Assembly (NCBI RefSeq): GCF_007829815.1
Contig: NZ_VIWT01000001.1
Span: forward strand, 4,865,001 to 4,929,000
DNA: 64,000 nucleotides
Reading direction: 5' to 3'
Origin: Kitasatospora viridis
Lineage (GTDB): Bacteria > Actinomycetota > Actinomycetes > Streptomycetales > Streptomycetaceae
Part shown: one piece after another, positions 54,201 to 59,912 of the stretch
Position numbering within the stretch: the stretch's first letter is position 1
Layout of the letters: every line of letters begins with the position of its first letter
Notes under the pieces: model-generated
The model's database searches: none
Seen by the model: the letters and a program-made list of their open reading frames with translations, nothing else
Told to the model about the DNA's origin: nothing
Made by a program: the position numbers and the translations under genes

Positions 54201-55134
54201 CAAGGCCTCCGACGGGTGGAACCACGCGGCCGACGCCTGGAACAACTTCGCCGAGACCCATGACGGCATCGGCGGATCCATGTTCGACGTGGGCCACACG
54301 GGGCACATGACGGACACCCCGTTCGGGAGCCTCTTCAACGCCGATACCAACTCGGGTGCGTACAAGCGGGGCTTCTTCGTCGGTGCTGTGGGCAGCTTGC
54401 TGATCCCCGGCAGTCAGGAGGCCGACGCGGCCAAGGCGGCCGAGGCTGCTGATGGTGGCGGCGGGATCTTCGGGTTCCTCAAGCGGCTGTTCACTCACGA
54501 CGACCCGCACCCCACTCCCCACGACGGCCCCCACGGTGGTGGCAGTGGCGGCCACGGTGGCGGTGGCGGCGGGGGTAGCCACGGTGGCGGTGGCGACGGC
54601 GTCGCTGGCGGCAAGCCGACGGGCAAGGCCGTCCACCCCGACACGCCGGCAACCGGCACCGGGGCGAAGGGCGCTGACCCGGTAATAGGCGGGAAGGATC
54701 CGGTGCCCGCTGGTGGCGGCAAGCCGCGATTCACGGTCGATAGTTCCGGTAGTGTGAGTGACAGAACACTTCAGGCATCACCCGGCCGTATCAACCTCGC
54801 CAGCGAGGACAGGACTTCCCACATCCTCCGCGGCGGAATGGGTAGGAATGGTTGGAGCGGTGGTCACATGTACCCGGGTAACCCGGGTAAGACACTGTTC
54901 CCCACGGACTGGTCAGCCGATGACATCATGGAAAACGTGTCGGATATCGCGACCGACCCAAATGCCAAGGTGGATCCGAACTCGGGTGGTCCTGGAGGGG
55001 CGCTGTTCTACAGGAGTGGCAGGCCCGCATCCTTCAAGCTCTGGGGTGAGCGTAACGGAGTGTGCATCCGAGTCATCGTGGAGCCGATGGGCAGGGGAAT
55101 TGTCACCGCGTTCCCCGATGCAGGAGCCTGCTGA
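48208..55134 (+). CDS. Secreted RHS/YD-repeat polymorphic toxin with C-terminal EndoU nuclease domain
   Basis: A 2308-residue exported protein. The signal (about 1-40) has a long basic start, hydrophobic core and cleavage near IASAQS. About 270-420 resembles the SpvB/TcB-type N-terminal part (SWIGDGWDYSPGYIERDY). YD/RHS repeats run from about 1080 to 1880 (NAVGRLGTVSDNAGNTWSYS; YDLLGRMTGEYNG). The RHS core closes with GLDLLGARQYDPAIGRFLS near 1905-1923 and NPSTSSDPSGL. A His/Gly-rich linker (about 2100-2130) precedes the toxin. The tip (about 2190-2308) matches bacterial EndoU: His2205 in HILRGG, His2220 in GGHMYPG, PGKTLFPTDWS and Thr2300 in IVTAFPD. EndoU toxins cleave RNA in rival cells. 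The immunity gene overlaps the stop by one base. Confidence 0.9.
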   Translation: MYTRHRRPNARRGRGWARRGTVMGATFMTLTLLAPIASAQSVVGGYQYKGKVWAANPLPAQPKVSGHPLKGKSQQAAVPEPAGSRALKGHQDAAASWPVASTSTVALAGAGAGAGAAAPQAAAAAPTPVANSPITVAPGDSGAPSSVQVKTADHGGAQAANVDGLLFGLTRADGTSDAGKVAVSVDYGSIAQAYGGGWASRLHLVSMPSCALTTPDVPACRTQQPLATTNDPVSHKLTATVAVPGTPVKAQGATGAVQAAAVTQNAGTAVAAVANAAGSQGNYAATPLSASGSWSQSASGAFTYQYPIDTPPALGGSAPSVGLSYDSQSVDGETSSRNSQSSWIGDGWDYSPGYIERDYKSCANDGITGSADECWAGYNATLSLGSHTGQLVRDSNGVYHLQADDGTKVEDLSGASNGMWNGEYFKVTTTDGTQYFFGLNHAPGTTSDAATNSAWGVPVYNPKPGDPCYNSAQGNNSQCAAEMGWRFNLDFVVDANNNVQRYDWANETNWYNMGYGQVAQSGAGGSMIAYTRGGYLQQISYGYKLADEQAGRDPDAKVVFNTGQRCTTSSSVCQYGNLNGTTATNWPDTPYDLNCTQGMATSGNGSNVCQVASPTFWSTYRLQSISTSVKVGSTWQPVDSYALNQIFSDAGATVDPVTGKTVDPADAGALQSVMWLSSIQHTGQDTSAGGSGAITLDPVTFTGTEMDNRVDGLTPAAPPLFHPRISSIQTETGESIAVTYRAPECSRVNNHMPASADSDTMGCYQVYWTTPGGSAPIADWFNKTLISTITDNDASKAGSPAKVTNYAYSGGAAWHRDDSDLTDDQYRTWNDFRGYRTVTTTTGSAPDPVSQTVATYFQGMDGDYKADGTQRSVSLTDPNGDTATDSNWRAGVVQEADTYTQAGGTIVSKALSTGPVFTTTATAPRTAWTSKSPAPATLSTLPPMTALRLQSSVSRQSSLLANGTWRTTETDTTADSLGRPVKVDAKGDVTVPSQETCTTTSYAGAPASNPMMLMNPAETITVAGGCGTAASASTTISDKRYFYDGDGSLTNPGTLGQVGGNGTTVGMVTATQAAQSYDSSGNPVFQTLGAVQYDQYGRPTRTLDSAGSATTDSYSPSTATLPTVVSSTNPLGWTTTDTYDPARGLTTHAVDANGRVTDSTFDALGRTTATWLPGRDKNTQTADKLFSYSVHGVGNPDPSTVTTQTLREDGSYSTAIQFYDGFLQERQTQTTTADNSAGRLIASTHYDSHGLTHSSVPAFVDTTTAPTTTMFVETENSLPSETVSAYDGLDRPVSSTLYSQAQPLWTSTVAYPGADETDSTPPPGSPAGSTFTDALGRTTSTVVHGGSGIGDVTTKYGYNAVGRLGTVSDNAGNTWSYSYDLTGRPTSQTDPDTGTSFTTYDQVGNVASTKDGRGQILSYSYDLLGRMTGEYNGAGTTDPTKQLTSEVYDTLAKGYLTSSTRYDKGSAYTQAVTGYNTAYQPSGSTVTIPSAEGALAGTYSISSKYTPNTGLLSDTIYGNEGGLPSEDVGYGYNLQGGLVSTGTMFTPYLDVASYSPLGQIEQSTFGVLGKQLRTAQTYDDATGRVTTNRVSIQPATTNPISSTTYGYDQSGNLTTTSELQSSGGTDQAFDTQCFQYDGLDRLTTAWTDTAGQTSPTAGQLAHCTSGSPAPASIGGPAPYWQSYSYNLLGDRTQYTNHDTSGNTANDITQTSTYPGGGTTAANQPNTATSISTTKPGTGTSTITPQYDAAGNTTSRITTGPAAGNQTFTYDPEGRTSTVTTTVGTGNPANTGYLYDAGGNLLIQRGPTATVLYLFGGAEQLTLTGGTVTGQRFYGNPDGTVLLRSSNGALTYEPTNVQGTSQLEVSASNLAITRRSYDPYGNARGPVPNLWADNHGYLGKPTDPTTGLDLLGARQYDPAIGRFLSADPIFEAGDPNQMGGYAYAGDNPSTSSDPSGLISWGGAWNSGVSWLHKKANQAGTFVAGAADGAIGSPVAWAVNKASDGWNHAADAWNNFAETHDGIGGSMFDVGHTGHMTDTPFGSLFNADTNSGAYKRGFFVGAVGSLLIPGSQEADAAKAAEAADGGGGIFGFLKRLFTHDDPHPTPHDGPHGGGSGGHGGGGGGGSHGGGGDGVAGGKPTGKAVHPDTPATGTGAKGADPVIGGKDPVPAGGGKPRFTVDSSGSVSDRTLQASPGRINLASEDRTSHILRGGMGRNGWSGGHMYPGNPGKTLFPTDWSADDIMENVSDIATDPNAKVDPNSGGPGGALFYRSGRPASFKLWGERNGVCIRVIVEPMGRGIVTAFPDAGAC

Positions 55135-55388
55135 TGATTGACGATAAGATTCGAGAACTGGCGAAGATGCTCTCCAGTCACGTTCCCGCCTTCCTGGTGG
55201 ACGATTTGCTTACGTACATGCGGGAGGACGAGCGAGAACTCGGCTTGGAGATCCTTTGCGAGAAGCTCTATGATGAATTGGTGCCGCTCAGCTCGGCCGA
55301 GATCGAGATGATCCTGGAACTGGGTGAGATGCTCGACCTTCCGGCTGATATGGTCGGGCAGGTTGCCGAGTTGGGCGCCGAGGAATAG
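55134..55388 (+). CDS. MafI-family immunity protein
   Basis: An 84-residue acidic, helical protein (IDDKIRELAKMLSSHVPAFL; GLEILCEKLYDELVPLS; MILELGEMLDLPADMVG) with the pattern of MafI proteins that protect neisserial cells from MafB EndoU toxins. Its ATG shares a base with the toxin's TGA, so translation is coupled. GC is about 56% by hand count, far below the flanking genes, which points to acquisition together with the toxin tip. Binding and neutralising the EndoU domain is inferred from family and position. Confidence 0.82.
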   Translation: MIDDKIRELAKMLSSHVPAFLVDDLLTYMREDERELGLEILCEKLYDELVPLSSAEIEMILELGEMLDLPADMVGQVAELGAEE

Positions 55389-55400
55389 GCGCACTGATAA

Positions 55401-55440
55401 GCCGCAGGCCCCACCGGATTTTCCCGGTGGGGCCTGCGGC
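55401..55440 (+). terminator. Terminator after the toxin-immunity pair
   Basis: Perfect 17-base arms (GCCGCAGGCCCCACCGG and its complement) around ATTTTC, 12 bases after the immunity stop. Confidence 0.88.
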
Positions 55441-55579
55441 CTATTGTGTTCCGGGTTTCGGTGTCGGAACAGCTGACGATCTCCTGGAACCGGGATGCTC
55501 TCTGATCGTCCATGGCTGACCGACATCACTGATCCAACGTCAGTGGCGGCATCCGTCGCGGTGCTCCACAGGGTGCGCC

Positions 55580-56479
55580 TCAGGCGTGAGCCCCGGCTGC
55601 GGCCTGGAGGGCCGCGAGGGCGGTGCGGACGGCGGGCTCGACCAGGGCGGCTTCGCGGGTGGCGAGGTGGAGGGAGCGGGTTGGGGTGGGGTGGTGGACC
55701 GGGCGGACGGTGGTGCCGGGGTGGTGGCGGGTGGGGAGGGCGAGGCGGGGGAGGAGGCCGACGCCGAGGCCTGCTGCGATGAAGCCGAGGGCGGTGGCGT
55801 AGTCCTCGCCGGTGGCGACGAAGTCCGGGGTGAAGCCGGCTGATGCGCAGGCGGCGGTCAGGATGTCGAGGCAGGGGCCGGGGGGTTCGGTGCGGATCCA
55901 CGGGTCGCCGGCGAGGTCGGCGAGGTCGAGGGTGCGGCGGGCCGCGAGGGGGTGGTCGGCGGGGAGGACGGCCAGGAGCGGGTCGTCGATGAGGTGGGTC
56001 AGGCGGACGCCCGGGCGGCTCGCGCTGTCGGGGCGGATCACCACGGCCAGGTCGGCGCCGCCCTGTTCGACTTCCGCGATCGGGTCGTGCTGGTCGCCGA
56101 GGCGCAGGTCGATCCGGACGCCCGGGTGGTCCCGGCGCACCCGGGCGACGGCGGGGGCCACCAGGGTCGAGCCGACGGAGCTGAAGTAGCGGATCGCCAG
56201 GCGGCCGGTGCGGCCGGCGCGCAGGTCGGCGAGTGCGGTCTGGGCCTCGGCGATGGTGTGGCTGATGGTGTCGGTGTAGCCGATGAGGACCCGGCCCGCC
56301 TCGGTCGGCCGGACGCCGCGGCCGAGGCGTTCGAGCAGGGCGATCCCCGCCTCCTTCTCCAGGACCGCGACCTGTTGGCTGACGGCGGAGGGCGTGTACC
56401 CGAGCTGTTCCGCCGCCGCCGTCATGGATCCGCTGCTCACCACGGCCCGCAGCACCAGCATCCGTCTCACATCAAGCAT
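55580..56479 (-). CDS. LysR-family transcriptional regulator
   Basis: A 299-residue regulator. The N-terminal helix-turn-helix at about 15-42 is SMTAAAEQLGYTPSAVSQQV, followed by the linker helix and the two-lobed effector domain (about 88-295) with RLAIRYFSSVGSTLVAPAVA and DDPLLAVLPADHPLA. It belongs to the group often paired with EamA exporters. ATG at 56479 gives the usual short start MLDVRRMLVL. The divergent gap of 96 bases contains an inverted repeat overlapping its own start codon, so autorepression is likely. Confidence 0.93.
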   Translation of the reverse strand: MLDVRRMLVLRAVVSSGSMTAAAEQLGYTPSAVSQQVAVLEKEAGIALLERLGRGVRPTEAGRVLIGYTDTISHTIAEAQTALADLRAGRTGRLAIRYFSSVGSTLVAPAVARVRRDHPGVRIDLRLGDQHDPIAEVEQGGADLAVVIRPDSASRPGVRLTHLIDDPLLAVLPADHPLAARRTLDLADLAGDPWIRTEPPGPCLDILTAACASAGFTPDFVATGEDYATALGFIAAGLGVGLLPRLALPTRHHPGTTVRPVHHPTPTRSLHLATREAALVEPAVRTALAALQAAAGAHA

Positions 56480-56499
56480 GAAGTTGAGCTTAATGCTTG
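56473..56499. promoter_or_regulatory. LysR-type operator overlapping the regulator start codon
   Basis: CAAGCAT (56473-56479) and ATGCTTG (56493-56499) are exact complements 13 bases apart, and the inner TTGAGCTTAA is itself nearly symmetric. The left arm contains the regulator's start codon. This fits an autorepression site in the T-N11-A style. Confidence 0.6.
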
Positions 56500-56575
56500 T
56501 GCAGTTTTCTTCGCTTGTCCTTCCAGGTCGGCCCGGCATCGTTCAGCGGGAGACCGGCGATCGGGAGGAACGACT

Positions 56576-57475
56576 GTGGGTGTGACGAGGGCGTCGGCGC
56601 GGGTGGCCGTGCTGGCCCTGCTCTGGGGATCGACCTTCCTGTGGATCAAACTGAGCCTGACGGTGCTGACGCCGGTACAGGTCACCTTCGCCCGCTGCCT
56701 GTTGGGGGCGGCCGTGCTGACGGCGGCGTGCCTGGGTACGGGGCGCCGGCTGCCGCGCGGTGCGGCGCTCTGGGGGCGGATCCTGATCGCGGCGTTCTTC
56801 TGCAACGCGCTGCCGTTCGCCCTGTTCAGCCTCGGGGAGCAGACCGTCGACTCCGGTGTGGCCGGGGTGCTGAACGCGACGACGCCGCTCTGGTCGCTGC
56901 TGCTCGGCGCCGCGCTGGGGGCGGAGCCGGCGCTGCGCCGGGCCCGCCTCGGTGGACTGCTGCTCGGGTTCGGCGGCGTCGTGCTGATCTTCGCGCCGTG
57001 GCAGCGCACGGGGCAGGTCGGCTGGGGAGCGTTGGCGATCGTCGGGGCGGCGGTGAGCTACGCCGTCGGATTCGCCTACATGGGCCGCAGGTTGGTCGGC
57101 AAGGGCGTTGCGACGATCAGCCTGTCCGCCGCGCAGCTCCTCGCCGCCACCGCGTTGACCGCGCTGACCCTGCCGGTCGGCGGGCTGACGCCGGTCCACC
57201 CGGAGGCGAAGGGCCTGATCGCCATGGTGGTCCTGGGCGTGCTCGCCACCGGGGTCACCTTCCACCTCACCTACCGGATGATCGCGCACGAGGGCGCGAC
57301 CAACGCCGCGACGGTCAGCTACCTGCTGCCGGTGGTCTCGGTGGCGCTGGGCGCGGTGCTGCTGGCCGAGCCGGTCAGCGCGCGGGTCGCGCTGGGGATG
57401 GTGGTCGTGCTCGGCGGGGTCGCGCTGACCCGGTGGAAGGGAACCGTGGTAGTCGTGAAGGGAGCTGTGGGATGA
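56576..57475 (+). CDS. EamA/DMT-family transporter
   Basis: A 299-residue integral membrane protein with ten hydrophobic helices and two EamA repeats (about 8-140 and 150-290): ALLWGSTFLWIKLSL, GVAGVLNATTPLWSLLLGA, SYAVGFAYMGRRLVG and TVSYLLPVVSVALGAVLLAEP. Such proteins export amino acids or metabolites. The GTG at 56576 follows GGGAGGA by seven bases. It overlaps the aminopeptidase start by four bases (ATGA) and heads a three-gene operon divergent from a LysR regulator. Confidence 0.92.
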   Translation: MGVTRASARVAVLALLWGSTFLWIKLSLTVLTPVQVTFARCLLGAAVLTAACLGTGRRLPRGAALWGRILIAAFFCNALPFALFSLGEQTVDSGVAGVLNATTPLWSLLLGAALGAEPALRRARLGGLLLGFGGVVLIFAPWQRTGQVGWGALAIVGAAVSYAVGFAYMGRRLVGKGVATISLSAAQLLAATALTALTLPVGGLTPVHPEAKGLIAMVVLGVLATGVTFHLTYRMIAHEGATNAATVSYLLPVVSVALGAVLLAEPVSARVALGMVVVLGGVALTRWKGTVVVVKGAVG

Positions 57476-58974
57476 CCGAGTTGAGAGTAGTCGGCGCCGA
57501 CGCGTCGGCGCTGCCGGCCGACTGTGTGGTGATCGGTGCCGTGCGGGGCCCGGACGGGCCGGTCCCGGCGCCCGGCGGGGCGGCTGTCGAGGCTGCCTTC
57601 TGTGGTGAACTGGCGTCGATGCTAGGTGACTTGGGCATGACCGGGGCCGAGGGCGAGGTGGTCGCGCTGCCCGCCCCGGCGGGCTGCGCCGCGCGGGTGG
57701 TGCGGGTGGTCGGACTCGGCCCGGCCGGGTCGGACGGGCTGGTCGGCGCCGAGGCGCTGCGCCGGGCCGCCGGCGCGGCGGCCCGGGCGCTGGCCGGAAC
57801 GGGAACGGCCGTGCTGGCGCTGCCGGTTGACGGTGCCACCCAGGCGGAGGCAGTGGCGCTCGGTGCTCTGCTCGGTGCCTACGACTTCGGCGTCTACCGG
57901 ACCGGTCGGGAACACCGGCCGCCGGTGCGCGAGTTGGTGCTGGCGGTGCCTGCGGACCGGCAGGCGCGGGCGGCCGCCGGGGCGCAGCGGGGCACGGTGA
58001 TCGCCCAGGAGCTGAACCGGTGCCGCGACCTGGTCAACACGCCGGCCAACGACCTGTACCCGGAGAGCTTCGCCGGGATCGTCGAGAAGGTCGGCGCCGA
58101 GCACGGGCTCGCCGTCCAGGTGCTCGACGAACCCGCCCTCGCCGCAGGCGGCTTCGGCGGCATCCTGGGGGTCGGGCAGGGGTCGGCCCGCCCGCCGCGG
58201 CTGGTGCGGATCGCCTACGAGCACCCGGCGGCGACGGTGACCCTGGCCCTCGTCGGCAAGGGCATCACCTACGACTCCGGCGGCATCTCGCTGAAGCCGG
58301 TGGGGTTCAACGAGATCATGAAGCGCGACATGTCCGGCGCTGCCGCCGTGCTCGCCGCCGTGGTGGCTGCCGCCCGGCTGGGCCTGCCGGTCAACATCAC
58401 CGGCTGGCTGGCGATGGCGGAGAACATGCCGTCGGGCTCGGCCCTGCGGCCGGGCGACGTGCTGCGGATGTACGGCGGCCGGACCGTCGAGGTGGTCAAC
58501 ACCGATGCCGAGGGCCGCCTGGTGCTGGCGGATGCGCTCGTGCGCGCGGGGGAGGAGCGGCCGGATGCCATCGTCGACGTGGCGACCCTGACCGGGGCCA
58601 TGCGGATCGCGCTCGGCAACCGGCTGTTCGCCGTGCTGTCCGACGACGACGCCTTCCGCGACCGGGTCGTGGCGGCCGCGCGGGCCGGTGGCGAGCAGGC
58701 CTGGCCGATGCCGCTGCCGCCCGAACTGCTCGACGGCCTGCGGTCGCAGGTGGCCGACCTCGCCAACAGCGGGGAGCGGATGGGCGGCGGGCTGGCGGCG
58801 GGCCTGTTCCTCAAGGAGTTCGTGCCGGCGGGCACCCGCTGGGCCCACCTGGACATCGCCGGCCCCGCCTTCAACGAGGGCGCCGCGCACGGCTATACGC
58901 CCGCCGGCGGCACCGGTGCGGCGGTCCGGACCCTGGTGCAGTTGGCGCGGGAGCTGGCCGAGGGGAGCGTGTGA
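57472..58974 (+). CDS. pepA: Leucyl aminopeptidase (M17)
   Basis: A 500-residue cytosolic two-zinc aminopeptidase. The N-terminal regulatory-type domain spans about 1-170. The catalytic domain has ELNRCRDLVNTPANDLYPES near 180, the metal/catalytic Lys in LVGKGITYDSGGISLKP near 262-278, NMPSGSALRPGD, and the signature NTDAEGRLVLADAL near 343-356. GGGLAAGLFLKEFVP follows near the end. Length is standard. Its presence between an exporter and a PhzF gene suggests handling of a small peptide or amino-acid-like compound. It overlaps both neighbours by a few bases. Confidence 0.95.
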   Translation: MTELRVVGADASALPADCVVIGAVRGPDGPVPAPGGAAVEAAFCGELASMLGDLGMTGAEGEVVALPAPAGCAARVVRVVGLGPAGSDGLVGAEALRRAAGAAARALAGTGTAVLALPVDGATQAEAVALGALLGAYDFGVYRTGREHRPPVRELVLAVPADRQARAAAGAQRGTVIAQELNRCRDLVNTPANDLYPESFAGIVEKVGAEHGLAVQVLDEPALAAGGFGGILGVGQGSARPPRLVRIAYEHPAATVTLALVGKGITYDSGGISLKPVGFNEIMKRDMSGAAAVLAAVVAAARLGLPVNITGWLAMAENMPSGSALRPGDVLRMYGGRTVEVVNTDAEGRLVLADALVRAGEERPDAIVDVATLTGAMRIALGNRLFAVLSDDDAFRDRVVAAARAGGEQAWPMPLPPELLDGLRSQVADLANSGERMGGGLAAGLFLKEFVPAGTRWAHLDIAGPAFNEGAAHGYTPAGGTGAAVRTLVQLARELAEGSV

Positions 58975-59912
58975 TGAGGACCCTCTACCAGGTCGACGCC
59001 TTCACCACGACGCCGTTCACCGGCAACCCGGCTGGCGTGGTGCTGGCCGCAGACGGTCTGACGGACACTCAGATGCAGCTGGTGGCACGTGAGTTGAACA
59101 ATTCTGAGACGGCCTTCGTGCTCCCCGCCGACGGCCCGGACCACGACGTGCGGGTGCGCTTCTTCACGCCCACCACCGAGGTGCCGACCTGCGGGCACGC
59201 GACCGTCGCCGCGCACTACGCCCGCGCGGTGGAGCACGGCCTGGCGCCCTGCACGCTGGTCCAGAAGACCGGCGGTGGGCTGCTGCAGCGCGTGGATGTT
59301 CGCGTCGAGGGCGACCGGGTGCGGATCGGCATGCACCAGGGGCCCGCCGAGTTCGGCCCGGAACTCGACCGGGCCCAGGTCGGCCGGGTGCTGCGGGCGC
59401 TCGGGGCCGCGCCCGCAGACCTGGCCGGGGGCGGGCCGGTGCAGGTCGTGTCCACCGGGCACTCCAAGGTGCTGGTCGGGCTGCGGGACCCCGCTGCCGT
59501 GGACGCCCTGCGGCCGGACCCGGCCGCGCTGGTGGAGGTCGGCCGGGAGGTCGGCAGCAACGGGTTCTTCGTCTTCGCCCTGACTGGCGGTGACTCTGGT
59601 CCGCTCACCTGGTCCCGGATGTTCGCCCCGGCCATCGGCATCCCGGAGGACCCGGTCACCGGCAACGGGCACGGCCCGCTCGGCGCCTACCTGGTCCGCC
59701 ACGGCCTGGCCCCGGCCCCCGGCGGCCGGCTCGCCTTCACCGGGCGGCAGGGCGTGGCGATGGGCCGCCCGGGCGAGGTGCAGGTGAGCGTGGAGCCGGA
59801 CGGTGACGGCCGGCCGTCGGTGTCGATCAGCGGCGACGCGGCCGTGGTCTTCCGGGCCGAGGTGCCGGTGGTCGGGCCGGTCGAGCTGGTGTTGTCGCCG
59901 GGCTGTCCCTAG
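58974..59912 (+). CDS. PhzF-family isomerase
   Basis: A 312-residue protein of the PhzF/diaminopimelate-epimerase fold, with TPFTGNPAGVVL near 13-24, the catalytic-Glu region ELNNSETAFVLP near 40-51, TPTTEVPTCGHATVAAHYA near 66-84 and EDPVTGNGHGPLGAYLV near 224-240. PhzF itself isomerises dihydro-hydroxyanthranilate; most homologues have unknown substrates. No other phenazine gene is present, so phenazine synthesis is not implied. The start shares a base with the pepA stop; the 3' end overlaps the convergent methyltransferase gene by four bases. Confidence 0.92.
   Translation: MRTLYQVDAFTTTPFTGNPAGVVLAADGLTDTQMQLVARELNNSETAFVLPADGPDHDVRVRFFTPTTEVPTCGHATVAAHYARAVEHGLAPCTLVQKTGGGLLQRVDVRVEGDRVRIGMHQGPAEFGPELDRAQVGRVLRALGAAPADLAGGGPVQVVSTGHSKVLVGLRDPAAVDALRPDPAALVEVGREVGSNGFFVFALTGGDSGPLTWSRMFAPAIGIPEDPVTGNGHGPLGAYLVRHGLAPAPGGRLAFTGRQGVAMGRPGEVQVSVEPDGDGRPSVSISGDAAVVFRAEVPVVGPVELVLSPGCP

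Noticed and set aside
54530..54600. GGTGGC-type repeats near the end of the RHS gene
   Set aside because: In-frame Gly/His-rich linker before the toxin domain, not a separate element.
55495..55782. 95-residue open frame overlapping the LysR gene end
   Set aside because: Mostly Gly/Arg shadow of the LysR gene; no ribosome site.
58974..59912. Phenazine biosynthesis gene cluster
   Set aside because: Only a PhzF-fold protein is present; no phzA/B/D/E/G-like genes lie nearby, and most PhzF homologues are unrelated to phenazine.
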